A program made the translations under genes and the position numbers. A DNA stretch of 64,000 nt, taken from the NCBI GenBank assembly GCA_029961685.1, contig JARWKL010000012.1, forward strand, positions 9,517,955 through 9,581,954, read 5' to 3'. Source of the stretch: Aristolochia californica (lineage: Eukaryota > Streptophyta > Magnoliopsida > Piperales > Aristolochiaceae). Numbering within the stretch: the first letter of the stretch is position 1; each line of letters opens with the position of its first letter. The notes below the pieces were generated by a model that worked only from the letters and a program-made list of their open reading frames with translations, had not been told where the DNA came from and ran no database searches. Positions 19,978 through 34,849 of the stretch are shown piece by piece.

Positions 19978-20052
19978 TCATGGATTGTTTGACTCGGGCA
20001 AAATAATGGATTGTTTGACTCGGGCAAAATAATGGATTGTTTGACTCGGGTA
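19978..20052 (+). repeat. Local 26-bp triplication inside a monomer
   Basis: TGGATTGTTTGACTCGGG followed by CAAAATAA occurs in tandem before the phase marker, with three TTGTTTGACTCGGG units, replacing the usual dyad right arm. The dyad of this unit is destroyed because sequence after ACAATCATG is lost. It looks like replication slippage combined with a small deletion. Confidence 0.8.
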
Positions 20053-23000
20053 AATATCCCACCCCACGTTCACTAGAGAATTTAATGAGAGTTTGTTATT
20101 CACTTTAATAGCTTTGGATCCATAGGTCATTTGCATCTGTATGATGTTTCAAGAATTCATATCCATTTTAAACACACGTGAAGAAGAACTCTCTTTCTTG
20201 TAAAAATTTCAAGCTATTACGGTTGAACTATTGGAATTTCCCAAACATGGATAACAAAATTTATGTTCATTTTTGTGGGTGAATAAATTTTCATTACTTA
20301 GATTTGTTATTGTTTTAATTTTTTTCCATACATAAACTCTAAAATTTTCATTTTGTTGTGATCTATTTACCTTTTTTTGTTTACGGCATGAAGGGAGAAC
20401 GAAAACTCAAAGTTTTGATTTAAGAAAAAATTGTACATCTAAAATGGAGATGCACATTGCACAAATGTAGGGACAGATAATTCCAAAGAGTGTTTGTAAT
20501 TTTTAGGGATTGTAAGATCTTTTTTCTTTTTGTATATCAGGTTTTGCAATCATCAGGAAAACGGGAAGGCGTGGTATTTTTAACTGACTATTGACTCCCA
20601 ATGCGTATGTCATTTCTTACAAAAATATTGCCCGTTACTCATGATAAATCACATTACAATCATCTATGATTGTTAGGTCAGCTTTTTGAAAACGGGCAAA
20701 ATAATGGCTTGTTTGACTCTGGTAAATATCCCTCCGCACGTTCACTTCAGAATTTAATGAGTGTTTGTTATTCTAAATAAAAGCTTTGGATCCATAGGTC
20801 ATTTGCATCTTTAACATGTTTCAAGGATGCATATCCATTTTTAAAACAAGTCTAGAAGAATTCTCTTTCTTGTAAAATTTCAAGCTATTAGGGTTGAACT
20901 AGTGGAATTTCCGAAACTTGGATAACAAAAATTTTGTGTTCAATTGTGGTGTGTGAATAAATTTTCATTACTTACATTTATTAATGTTTTAATTTTTTTC
21001 CATACATTAACTCTAAAATTTACATTTTTTTGTGATCTATTTACCTTTTTTTGTTTACGGCTTGAAGGGAGAACGAAAACTCAAAGTTTTGATTTAATAA
21101 AAAAGTGTACATCTAAAATGGAGATGCACAATGCACAAATGTAGAGAGATAAAATTCCAAAGAGTGTCTTTGATTTTTCAGGATTGTGAGCTCTTTTCAG
21201 TTTTTAGTTCTGAAGTTTTGCAATCGTCGGGAAAAGGGGGAGGCGGGGGATTTTTAATTGAGTGTTGTCTCCCAATCCCTAAGACATTTCTTGCAATAAT
21301 ATAGCCCGTTACGAATGAAAAATCACTTTACAATCATCTATGATTGTTAGGTCAGCTCTTTGCAAACGGGCAAAATAATGGCTTGTTTGACTCGGGTAAA
21401 TAGCCCACCGCACGTTCACTAGAGAATTTAATGAGCATATGTTATTCTCTTTAAAAGCTTTGGATCCATAAGTCATTTGCCTCTTTAACTTGTTTCAAAG
21501 CTTGTATATCCATTTTTAAAACACGTGTGGAACAAATCTCTTTCTTGTAAAATTCCAAGCAATTAGTGTTGAACTAGTGGAATTTCCCAAACTTGGATAA
21601 CAAAAGTTTTGTGATAATTTTTGGTGTGTGAATAAATTTTATTTACTTACATTTGTTATTGTTTTAATTTTTTTCACACATAAACTCTAAAATTTTCATT
21701 TTGTTGTGATCGATTTGCCTTTTTTGGTTTACGGGATGAAGGGAGAGCGAAAACTCAAAGTTTTGATTTAAGGAAAAAGTGTACATCTAAAATGGAGATG
21801 CACAATGCACAAATGTAGGGACAGATAATTCCAAAGAGTGTTTGTAATTTTTAGGGATTGTAAGATCTTTTTAGTTTTTGCATTTCAGGTTTTGCAATCG
21901 TCGGGAAAACGGGGAGGCGTGGTATTTTTAACTGACTGTTGACTCCCAATCCGTATGTCATTTCTTACAAAAATATAGCCCGTGACTCATGATAAATCAC
22001 ATCACAATCATCTATGGTTTTTAGGTCAGCTTTTTGAAAACGGGCAAAATAATGGCTTGTTTGACTCAGGTAAATATCTCGCCACACGTTCACTTCAGAA
22101 TTTAATGAGTGTTTGTTATTCTCATTAAAAACTTTGGATTAATAGGTCATTTGCATCTTTAACATGTTTCAAGCATGCATATCCATTTTTAAAACACGCC
22201 TAGAAGAATTCTCTTTCTTGTAAAATTTCAAGCTATTAGGGTTGAACTAATGGAATTTCCCAAACTTGGATATCAAAAATTTTGTGTTCAATTGTGGTGT
22301 GTGAATAAATTTTCATTACTTACATTTGTTAATTTTTTAATTTTTTCCATACATAAACTCTAAAATTTACATTTTTTTTTATCTATTTACTTTTTTTTGT
22401 TTACGGCATGAAGGGAGATCGAAAACTCAAAGTTTTGATTTAATAAAAAAGTGTACATCTAAAATGGAGGTGCACAATACACAAATGTAGAGAGATATAA
22501 TTCCAAAGAGTGTCTGTGATTTTTCAGGATTGTGAGCTCTTTTCAGTTTTTAGTTCTTAGGTTTTGCAATCGTCGGGAAAAGGGGGAGGCGGGGGATTTT
22601 TAATTGAGTGTTGACTCCCAATCCATAAGTCATTTCTTACAATAATATAGCCCGTTACGAATGAAAAATCACTTTACAATCATCTATGATTGTTAGGTCA
22701 GCTTTTTGCAAACGGGCAAAATAATTGCTTGTTTGACTCGCGTAAATATCCCACCGCACGTTCACTCGAGAATTTAATGAGCGTATATTATTCTCTTTAA
22801 AAGCTTTGGATCCATAGGTCATTTGCATCTTTAACATGTTTCAAAGCTTGCATATCCATTTTTAAAACACGTGTGGAACAAATCTCTTTCTTGTAAAATT
22901 TCAAGCTATTAGGGTTGAATTAGTGGAATTTCCCAAACTTGGATAACAAAATTTTTGTGTTAATTTTTGGTGTGTGAATAAATTTTCTTTACTTACAATT

Positions 23001-23499
23001 GTTATTGTTTTAAATTTTTTCCATACATAAACTCAAAAATTTTCATTTTTTTGTGATTTATTTGGCTTTTTTTGTTTACGGGATGAAGGGAGAACGAAAA
23101 CTCAAAGTTTTGATTTAATAAAAAAGTGTACATCCAAAATGGAGATGCACAATGCACAACTGTAGAGAGATATAATTCCGAAGAGTGTCTGTGATTTTTC
23201 AGGATTGTGAGCTCTTTTAAGTTTTTAGTTCTCAGGTTTTGCAATCGTCGGGAAACGGGGGAGGCGGGGGATTTTTAATTGACTGTTGACTCCCAATCCG
23301 TAAGTCATTTCTTAAAATAATATAGCCCGGTACGAATGAAAATTCACTTTACAATCATCTATGATTGTTAGGTCCAATTTTTGCAAACGGGCAAAATAAT
23401 GGCTTGTTTGACTCGGGTAAATATGTCACCGCACGTTCACTAGAGAATTTAATGAGTGTATGTTATTCTTTTTAAAAGCTTTGGAACCATAGGTCATTT

Positions 23500-26400
23500 G
23501 CATCTTTAACATGTTTAAAGCTTGCATATCCATTTTTAAAACACGTGTGGAACAAATCTCTTTCTTGTAAAATTCCAAGCTATTAGGGTTGAACTAGTGG
23601 AATTTCCCAAACTTGGCTAACAAAAGTTTTGTCTTAATTTTTGGTGTGTGAATAAATTTTCTTTACTTACATTTTTTATTGGTTTAAATTTTTTGCATAC
23701 ATAAACTCAAAAATTTTCATTTTGCTGTGATCTATTTGCCGTTTTTTGTTTACGGGACGAAGGGAGAGAGAAAACTCAAAGTTTTGATTTAAGGAAAAAG
23801 TGTACATCTAAAATGGAGACGCACAGTGCACAAATGTAGAGAGAGATAATTCCAATGAGTGTCTATAATTTTTAGGAATTTAAGCTCTTTTTAGTTTTTA
23901 TATGTCAGGTTTCTCAATCGTCGGGAAAAGGGGGAGGCGGGGTGTTTTTAACTGAGTGTTGACTCCCAATCTGTAAGTCATTTCATACAAAAATAAAGCC
24001 CGTTACGGATGATAAATCACTTTACAATCATCTATGATTGTTAGGTAAGCTTTTTGTGAACGGGCAAAATAATGGCTAGTTTGATTCTGGTAAATATCCC
24101 ACCGCACGTTCATTGAGAATTTAATGAGCGTTTGTTATTCTCTTTAAAAGCTTTGGATCCATACGTCATTTGCATCTTTAAGAAGTTTCAAGCATGCATA
24201 TCCATTTTTAAAACACGTGTAGAAGAAATCTCTTTCTTGTAAAATTCCATGCAGTTAGGGTTGAACTAGAGGAATTTCTGAAACCTGGAATACAAAACTT
24301 TTGTGTTCATTTGTGGTGTGTGAATAAATTTTCTATACTTACATTTGTTATTTTTTTAATTTTTTTTCACACATAAACTCTAAAATTTTCATTTTGTAGT
24401 GATCTATTTGCCTTTTTTTGTTTACGGGATGAAGGGAGAGCGAAAACTCAAAGTTTTGATTTAAGAAAAAATGTACATCTAAAATGGAGATGCACAATGC
24501 ACAAATGTAGGGAGAGATAATTCCAAAGAATGTTTGTAATTTTTAGGGATTGTAAGATCTTTTTAGTTTTTGTTACTCAGGTTTTGCAATCGTCGGGAAA
24601 ACGGGGAGGCGTGGTATTTTTAACTGACTGTTGACTCCCAATCCATATGTCATTTCTTAAAAAAATATAGCCCGTTACTCATGATAAATCACATTACAAT
24701 CATCTACGATTGTAAGGTTAACTTTTTGAAAACGGGCAAAATAATGGCTTGTTTGACTCGGGTAAATATCCCGCCGCACGTTCACTTCAGAATTTAATGA
24801 GTGTTTGTTATTCTCATTAAAAGCTTTGGATCCATAGGTCATTTGCATCTTTAACATGTTTCAAGCATGCATATCCATTTTTAAAACACGTCTAGAAGAA
24901 TTATCTTTCTTGTAAAATTTCAAGCTATTAGGGTTGAACTAGTGGAATTTCCAAAACTTGGATAAGAAAAATTTTGTGTTCACTTGTGGTGTGTGAATAA
25001 ATTTTCATTACTTACATTTGTTTATGTTTTAATTTTTTTCTATACATAAACTCTAAAATTTACATTTTTTTGTGATCTATTTACCTTTTTTTTGTTTACG
25101 GCATAAAGGGAGAACGAAAACTCAAAGTTTTGATTTAATAAAAAAGTGTACATCTAAAATGGAGATGCACAATGCAAAAATGTAGAGAGATATAATTCCA
25201 AAGAGTCTCTGTGATTTTTCAGGATTGTGAGCTCTTTTCAGTTTTTAGTTCTGAGGTTTTGCAATCGTCGGGAAAAGGGGGAGGCAGGGGATTTTTAATT
25301 CAGTGTTGACTCCCAATCCGTAAGTCATTTCTTACAATAATATAGCCCGTTTCGAATGAAAAATAACTTTACAATCATCTATGATTGTTAGGTCAGCTTT
25401 TTGCAAATGGGCAAAATAATGGCTTGTTTGACTCGGTTAAATATCCCACCGCACGTTCACTAGAGATTTTAATGAGCATATGTTATTCTCTTTAAAAGGT
25501 TTGGATCCATAGGTCATTTGCATCTTTAACATGTTTCAAAGCAGGCATATCCATTTTTAAAACACGTGTGGAACAAATCTCTTTCTTGTAAAATTCCAAG
25601 CTATTAGGGTTGAACTAGTGGAATTTCCCAAACTTGGATAACAAATGTTTTGTGTTAATTTTTGGTGTGTGAATAAATTTTATTTACTTACATTTTTTAA
25701 TGTTTTAAATTTTGCCAATCATAAACTCAAAAATTTTTTATTTTGCTGTGGTCTATTTGTCTTTTTTTGTTTACGGGATAAAGGGAAAGAGAAAACTCAA
25801 AGTTTTGATTTAAGAAAAAAGTGTACATCTAAAATGGAGATGCACAGTGCACAAATGTAGAGAGAGACAATTCCAATGAGTGTCTGTAGTTTTTAGGGAA
25901 TTTAAGGTCTTTTTAGTTTTTATATCTCAGGTTTCTCAATCGTCGGGAAAAGGGGGAGGCGGGGTGTTTTTAACTGAGTGTTGACTCCCAATCCGTAAGT
26001 CATTTTTACAAAAATAAAGCCTGTTACAGATGATAAATCACTTTACAAGCATCTATGATTGTTAGGTAAGCTTTTTGTGAACGGGAAAAATAATGGCTAG
26101 TTTGATTCTGGTAAATATCCCACCGCACGTTCATTGAGAATTTAATGAGCGTTTGTTATTATCTTTAAAAGCTTTGGATCCATAGGTCATTTGCATCTTT
26201 AAAAAGTTTCAAGCATGCATATGCATTTTTAAAATACGTGTTGAAGAAATCTCTTTGTTGTAAAATTCCATGCAATTAGGGTTGAACTAGTGGAATTTTT
26301 CAAAATTGGAATACAAAACTTTTGTGTTCATTTGTGGTGTGTGAATAAATTTTATATACTTACATTTGTTATTGTTTTAATTTTTTTTCACACATAAACT

Positions 26401-28180
26401 CTAAAATTTTCATTTTGTTGTGATCTATTTGCCTTTTTTGGTTTACGGGATGAAGGGAGAGCGAAAACTCAAAGTTTTTATTTAAGAAAAAAGTGTACAT
26501 CTAAAATGGAGATGCACAATGCACAAATGTAGGGAGAGATAATTTCAAAGAGTGTTTGTAATTTTTAGGGATTGTAAGATCTTTTTAGTTTTTGTAACTC
26601 AGGTTTTGCAATCGCCGGGAAAACGGGGAGGCGTGGTATTTCTAAATGACTGTTGACTCCCAATCCGTATGTCATTTCTTACAACAATATAGCCCGTTAC
26701 TCATGATAAATCACATTACAATCATCTATGATTGTTAGGTCAGCTTTTTGAAAACGAGCAAAATAATGGCTTGTTTAACTAGGGTAAATATCCCGCCGCA
26801 CGTTCACTTCAGAATTTAATGAGTATTTGTTATTCTCATTAAGAGCTTTGGATCCATAGGTCATTTGCATCTTTAACATGTTTCAAGCATGCATATCCAT
26901 TTTTAAAACACGTCTAGAAGAATTCTCTTTCTTGTAAAATTTCAAGCTATTAGGGTTGAACTAGTGGAATTTCCCAAACTTTGATAACAAAAATTTTGTG
27001 TTCAATTGTGGTGTGTGAATAAATTTTCATTACTTACATTTGTTAATGTTTTAATTTTTTCCATACATAAACTCCAAAGGGAGAACGAAAACTCAAAGTT
27101 TTGATTTAATAAAAAAGCGTACATCTAAAATGGAGATGCACAATGCACAAATGTAGAGAGATATAATTCCAAAGAGTGTCTGTGATTTTTTAGGCTTGTG
27201 AGCTCTTTTCAGTTTTTAGTTCTCAGGTTTTGCAATCGTCGGGAAAAGGGGGAGGCGGGGAATTTTTAATTGAGTGTTGACTCCCAATCCGTAAGTCATT
27301 TCTTACAATAATATAGCCCGAGCTTTTTGCAATCGGGCAAAATAATGGCTTGTTTGACTCGGGTAAATATGCCACCGCACGTTCACTAGAGAATTTAATG
27401 AGCGTATGTTATTCTCTTTAAAAGCTTTGGATCCATAGGTCATTTGCATCTTTAACATGTTTAAAGCTTGCAGATCCATTTTTAAAACACGTGTGGAACA
27501 AATCTCTTTCTTGTAAAATTCCAAGCTATTAGGGTTGAACTAGTGGAATTTCCCAAACTAGGATAACAAAAGTTTTGTGTTAATTTTTGGTGTGTGAATA
27601 AATTTTCTTTACTTACATTTTTTATTGGTTTAAATTTTTTGCATACATAAACTCAAAAATTTTCATTTTGCTGTGATCTATTTGCCGTTTTTTGTTTACG
27701 GGACGAAGGGAGAGAGAAAACTCAAAGTTTTGATTTAAGGAAAAAGTGTACATCTAAAATGGAGACGCACAGTGCACAAATGTAGAGAGAGATAATTCCA
27801 ATGAGTGTCTATAATTTTTAGGAATTTAAGCTCTTTTTAGTTTTTATATCTCAGGTTTCTCAATCGTCGGGAAAAGGGGGAGGCGGGGTGTTTTTAACTG
27901 AGTGTTGACTCCCAATCTGTAAGTCATTTCATACAAAAATAAAGCCCGTTACGGATGATAAATCACTTTACAATCATCTATGATTGTTAGGTAAGCTTTT
28001 TGTGAACGGGCAAAATAATGGCTAGTTTGATTCTGGTAAATATCCCACCGCACGTTCATTGAGAATTTAATGAGCGTTTGTTATTCTCTTTAAAAGCTTT
28101 GGATCCATACGTCATTTGCATCTTTAAGAAGTTTCAAGCATGCATATCCATTTTTAAAACACTTGTAGAAGAAATCTATT
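23500..28180 (+). repeat. Local duplication within the array, offset about 3946 bp
   Basis: The segments about 23,520-24,230 and 27,465-28,170 share rare variants: ATTGGTTTAAATTTTTTGCAT, ACGGGACGAAGG, and CATACGTCATTTGCATC followed by TTTAAGAAG. The offset is 3946 bp at both ends checked. The monomer ending at 27361 also has two deletions, about 55 bp near 27073 and about 44 bp near 27320, the latter removing the central dyad. Confidence 0.75.
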
Positions 28181-31100
28181 TTTTGTAAAATTCCAGGCAA
28201 TTAGGGTTGAACTAGTGGAATTTTTCAAACTTGGAATACAAAACTTTTGTGTTGTTTTGTGGTGTGTGAATAAATTTTCTACACTTATATTTGTTATTGT
28301 TTTAATTTTTTTTCACACAAACTCCAAAATTTTCATTTTGTTGTGATCTATTTGCCTTTTTTGGTTTGCAGGATGAAGAGAGAGCGAAAAGTCAAAGTTT
28401 AGATTTAACAAAAAAGTGTACATCTAAAATGGAGATGCACAATTCACAAATTTAGGGAGAGATAATTCCAAAGTGTGTTTGTAATTTTTAGGGATTGTAA
28501 GATCTTTTTTGTTTTTGTATCTCAGGTTTTGCAATCGTCGGGAAAACGGGGAGCATGCTATTTTTAACTGACTGTTGACTCCCAATCCGTATGTCATTTT
28601 TTACAAAAATATAGCCTATTACTCATGATAAATCACATTACAATCATCTATGATTGTTAGGTCAGCTTTTTGAAAACGGGCAAAATAATGGTTTTTTTGA
28701 CTATGGTAAATATCCCGCCGCACGTTGACTAGAGAATTTAATGAGCGTATGTTATTCTCATTAAAAGCTTTGGATCCATAGGTCATTTGCATATTTAACA
28801 TGTTTCAAGCATGCATATCCATTTTTAAAACACCTCTAGAAGAATTCTCTTTCTTGTAAAATTTCAAGCTATTAGGATTGAACTAGTGGAATTTCCCAAA
28901 CTTGGATAACAAAAATTTTCTGTTCAATGGTGGTGTGTGAATAAATTTTCATTACTTACATTTGTTAATGTTTTAATTTTTTTCCACACGTAGACTCTAA
29001 AATTTACATTTTTTTGTGATCTATTTACCTTTTTTTGTTTATGGCATGGTGAACGAAAACTCAAAGTTTTGATTTAATAAAAAAGCGTACATCTAAAATG
29101 GGGATGCACAATGCACAAATGTAGAGAGATATAATACCAAAGAGTGTCTGTGATTTTTCAGGATTGTGATCAATTTTCAGTTTTTTGTTCTCAGGCTTTG
29201 CAATCGTCGGCAAAAGGGGGAGGCGGGGGATTTTTAATTGAGTGTTGACTCCCAATCCGTAAGTCATTTCTTAAAATAATATAGCCCGTGACGAATGAAT
29301 CACTTTACAATCATCTATGATTGTTAGGTCAGCTTTTTGCAAACGGGCAAAATAATGGTTTGTTTGACTCGGGTAAATATCCCACCGCACGTGCCCTAGA
29401 GAATTTAATGAGCGTATGTTATTCCCTTTAAAAGCTTTGGATCCATAGGTCATTTGCATCTTTAACATGTTTCAAGCTTGCATATCCATTTTTAAAACAC
29501 GTGTGGAAGAAATCTCTTTCTTGTAAAATTCCAAGCTATTAGGTTTGAACTAGTGGAATTTCCCAAACTTGGATAACAATAGTTTTGTGTTAATTTTTGG
29601 TATGTGAATAAATTTTCTTTACTTACATTTATTATTGTTAAAAATTTTTCCATACATAAACTAAAAAATTTTCTTTTTGCAGTGATCTATTTTGCCTTTT
29701 TTTGTTTCCGGGATGAACGGAGAGAGAAAACTCAAAGTTTTGATTTAAGAAAAAAGTGTACATTTAAAATGGAGACGCACAGTGCACAAATGTAGAGAGG
29801 GATAATTCCAAAGAGTTTCTGTAACTTTTAGGGAATTTAAGCTCTTTTTAGTTTTTATATCTCTGGTTTTGCAATCGTCGGGAAAAGGCAGAGGCGGGGT
29901 GTTTTTAACCGAGTGTTGACTCCCAATCCGTAAGTCTTTTCTTACAAAAATATAGACCATTACGGATGATAAATCACTTTACAGTCATCTTTGATTGTTA
30001 GGTAAGCTTTTTGTAAACGGGCAAAATAATGGCTAGTTTGATTCTGGTAAATATCCCACCATTCGTTCATTGAGAATTTCTCTTTAAAAGCTTCGGATCC
30101 ATAAGTCATTTGCATCTTTAACATGTTTCAAACATGCATATCCATTTTTAAAACACCTGTAGAACAAATCTCTATCTTGTAAAATTCCATGCAATTAGGG
30201 TTGAACTAGTGGAATTTCCCAAACTTGGTTAACAAAACTTTTGTGTTCATTTTTGGTGTGTGAATAAATTTTCTATACTTACATTTGTTATTGTTTTAAT
30301 TTTTTTTTCACACATAAACTCTAAAATTTTCATTTTGTTGTGATCTATTTGCCTTTTTTGGTCTACGAGATGAAGGGAGAGCGAAAACTCAAAGTTTTCA
30401 TTTAAGAAAAAAGTGTACATCTAAAATGGAGATGCACAATGCACAAATGTAGGGAGAGATAATTCCAAGGAGTGTTTGTAATTTTTAGGGATTGTAAGAT
30501 CTTTTTAGTTTTTATATCTCAGGTTTTACAATTATGGGGAAAATGGGGAGGCGGGGTATTTTTAACTGACTGTTGACCCCCAATCCGTATGTCATTTCTT
30601 ACAAAAATATAGCACGTTACACATGATATTTCATATTACAATCATCTATGATTGTTAGGTCAGCTTTTTGCAAACGGGCAAAATAATGGCTTGTTTGACT
30701 CGAGTAAATATCTCGCCGCACGTGCACTTCAGAATTTAATGAGCGTATGTTATTCTCTTTAAAAGCTTTGGATGCTTAGGTCATTTGCATCTTTAACATG
30801 GTTCAAGCTCGCACATCCATTTTTAAAAGACGTGTAGAAGAAATCTCTTTCTTGTAAAATTCCAAGCTATTAGGGTTGAACTAGTGGAATTTCCCAAACT
30901 TGGATAACAAAAGTTTTGTGTTAATTTTTGGTGTGTGAATAAATTTTCTTTACTTACATTTGTTATTGTTTTAAATTTTTTCCATACATAAAAATTTTCA
31001 TTTTGCTGTGATCTATTTGCCTTTTTTTGTTTACGGGATGAAGGGAGAAAGAAAACTCAAAGTTTTGATTTAAGAAAAAAGTCTACATTTAAAATGGAGA

Positions 31101-34100
31101 CGCACAGTGCACAAAAGTAGAGAGAGATAATTCCAAAGAGTGTCTGTAATTTTTAGGGAATTTAAGCTCTTTTTAGTTTTTATATCTCAAGTTTTGCAAT
31201 CGTCGGGAAAAGGGGGAGCTGGGGGATTGTTAATTGAGTGTTGACTCCCAATCCATAAGTCATTTCTTACAATAATATAGCCCGTTACGAATGAAAAATC
31301 ACTTTACAATCATCTATGATTGTTAGGTCAGTTTTTTGCAAACGGGCAAAATAATGGCTTGTTTGACTCGGGTAAATATCCCACCGCACGTTCACTAGAG
31401 AATTTAATGAGGGTATGTTATTCTCTTTAAAAGATTTGGATCCATTGGTCATTTGCATCTTTAACATGTTTCAAACTTGCATATCCATTTTTAAAACACG
31501 TGTAGAAGATATCTCTTTCTTGGAAAATTCCAAGCTAATAGGGTTGAACTAGTGGAATTTCCCAAACTTGGATAACAAAAGTTTTGTGTTAATTTTTGGT
31601 GTGTGAATAAATTTTCTTTACTACATTTGTTATTGTTTTAAATATTTTCCATACATAAACTCAAAAATTTTCATTTTTTTGTGATCTATTTGCCTTTTTT
31701 TGTTTACGGGATGAGGGGAGTGAGAAAACTCAAAGTTTTGATTTAAGAAAAAAGTGTACATTTAAAATGGAGACGCACAGTGCACAAATGTAGAGAGAGA
31801 CAATTCCAAAGAGTGTCTGTAATTTTTAGGCAATCTTAGCTCTTTTTAGTTATTATGTCTCAGGTTTTGCAATTGTCGGGAAAAGGGGGAGGCGGGGTGC
31901 TTTTAACTGTGTGTTGACTCCCAATCAGTAAGTCATTTCTTAAAAAAATGTAGATCGTTACGGATGATAAATCACTTTACAGTCATCTATGATTGTTAGG
32001 TAAGCTTTTTGTAAACGGGCAAAATAATGGCTAGTTTGATTCTGGTAAATATCCCACTGCACGTTCATTGAGAATTTAATGAGCGTTTTTTATTCCCTAT
32101 AAAAGCATTGGATCCATAGGTCATTTTCATCTTTAAAATGTTTCAAACATGCATATCCATTTTTAAAACACATGTAGAAGAAATCTCTTTCTTTTTAAAA
32201 TTCCAAGCTATTAGGGTTGAACTAGTGGAATTTCCCAATCTTGGATAACTAAATTTTATGTTCATTTGTGGTGCATGAGTAAATTTTCATTACTAACATT
32301 TGTTATTGTTTTAATTTTTTTCCATACATTAACTCTAAAATTTTCATTTTGTGGTGATGTATTTGCCTTTTTTTGTTTACGGCATGAAGGGAGAACGAAA
32401 ACTCAAAGTTTTGATTTAAGAAAAAAGTGTATATCTAAAATGGAGATGCACAATGCACAAATGTAGACAGATAAAATTCCAAAGAGTGTCTGTGATTTTT
32501 AAGGATTGTAAGCTCTTTTCAGTTTTTATATCTCAGGTTTTGTAATCATCGGGAAACGGGGCCGGTGGGGAATTTTTAATTGAGTGTTGACTCCCAATCC
32601 GTAAGTCTTTTCTTACAATAATATAGCCCGTTACGAATGAAAAATCACTTTACAATCATCTATGATTGTTAGGTCAACTTTTTGCAAACAGGCAAAATAA
32701 TGGCTTGTTTGACTCGGGTAAATATCCCACCGCACGTTCACTAGAGAATTTAATGAGCATATGTCATTCTCTTTAAAAGCTTTGGATCCATAGGTCATTT
32801 GCATCTTGAACATGTATCAAGCTTGCATATCCATTTTTAAAACACGTGTACAAGAAATCTCTTTCTTGTAAAATTCCACGCTATTAATGTTGAACTAGTG
32901 GAATTTCCCAATCTTTGATAACTAAATTTTGTGTTCATTTGTGGTGTGTGAATAAATTTTCATTACTTACATTTTTTATTGTTTTAATTTTTTTCCATAC
33001 ATAAACTCTAAAATTTTCAATTTGTTGTGCTCTATTTACCTTTTTTTGTTTACGACCTGAAGGGAGAACGAAAACTCAAAGTTTTGATTTAAGAAAAAAG
33101 TGTAGATATAAAATGGAGATGCACAATGCAAAAATGTAGAGAGATATAATTCCAAAGAGTGTCTGTGATTTTTAAGGATTGTATGCTCTTTTCAATTTTT
33201 ATAACTGAGGTTTTGCAATCGTCGGGAAACGGGGCAGGCGGGGGATTTTTAATTGAGTGTTGACTCCCAATCCGCAAGTCATTTCCTACAATAATATAGC
33301 CCGTTACGAATGAAAAATCACATTACAATCATCAATGATTGTTAGGTCAGCTTTTTGCAAACGGGCAAAATAATAGCTTGTTTGACTCGGGTAAATATCC
33401 CACTGCACATTCACTAGGGAATTTAAAGAGCGTATGTTATTCTCTTTAAAAGCTTTGGATCCATAGGTCATTTGCATCTTTAACATGTTTCAAGCATGCA
33501 TATCCATTTTTAAAACACGTGTAGAAGAAATCTCTTTCTTGCAAAATTCTATGCAATTAGGGTTGAACTAGAGGAATTTCCCAAACTTGGAAAACAAAAC
33601 TTTTGTGTTCATTTGTGGTGTGTGAATAAATTTTCTATACTTACATTTTTTATTGTTTTAATTTTTTTTCACACATAAAATCCAAAATTTTCATTTTGTT
33701 GTGATCTATTTGCCTTTTTTGGTTTACGGGATGAAGGGAGAACGAAAATTCAAAGTTTTGATTTAAGAAAAAAGTGTACATCTAAAATGGAGATGCACAA
33801 TGCACATAGGGAGAGATAATTCCAAAGAGTGTTTGTAATTTTTAGGGATTGTACGATCTTTTTAGTTTTTATATCTCAGGTTTTGCAATTGTCGGGAAAA
33901 TGGGGAGGCGGGGTATTTTTAACTGACTGTTGACTCCCAATCCGTATGTCATTTCTTACAAAAATATAGCCCGTTACTCATGATAAATCACATTACAATC
34001 ATCTATGATTGTTAGGTCAGCTTTTTGGAAACGGGCAAAGTAATGGCTTGTTTGACTCGGGTAAATATCCCGCCGCACGTTCACTTCAGAATTTAATGAG

Positions 34101-34849
34101 TGTTTGTTATTCTCATTAAAAGCTTTGAATACATAGGTCATTTGCATCTTTAACATGTTTCAAGCATGCATATCCATTTTTAAAACACGTGTAGAAGAAT
34201 TCTCTATTTTGTAAAATTCCAAACTATTAGGGTTGAACTAGTGCAATTTCCCAATCTTGGATAACTAAATTTTGTGTTCATTTGTGGTGTGTGAATAAAC
34301 TTTCATTAATTACATTTGTTATTGTTTTAATTTTTTCATACATAAACTCTAAAATTTACATTTTGTTGAGATCTATTTACCTTTTTTTGTTTACGGCATG
34401 AAGGGAGAACGAAAACTCAAAGTTTTGATTTAACAAAAAAGTGTACATCTAAAATGGAGATGCACAATGAAAAAATGTAGAGAGATATAATTCCAAAGAG
34501 TGTCTGTAACTTTTAAGGATTGTAAGCTCTTTTCAGTTTTTATATCTCAGCTTTTGCAATCGTCGGGAAAAGGTGGAGGCGGGGGATTTTTAATTGAGTG
34601 TTGACTCCCAATCCGTAAGTCATTTCTTACAATAATATAGCCCGTTAAGAATGAAAAATCACTTTACAATCATCTATGATTGTTAGCTCAGCTTTTTGCA
34701 AACGGGCAAAATAATGGCTTGTTTGACTCGATTAAATATCCCACCGCACGTTCACTAGAAAATTTAATGAGCGTATGTTATTCTCTTTAAAAGCTTTGGA
34801 TCCATAGGTCATTTGCATCTTTAACATGTTTCAAGCATGCATATCCATT

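Noticed and set aside
20944..21144. Plus-strand 66-codon frames in satellite units (also 32266, 35586, 38272, 58283)
   Set aside because: They recur at fixed monomer phase, several with near-identical peptides because the DNA is repetitive. They cross T-rich tracts and lack coding character.
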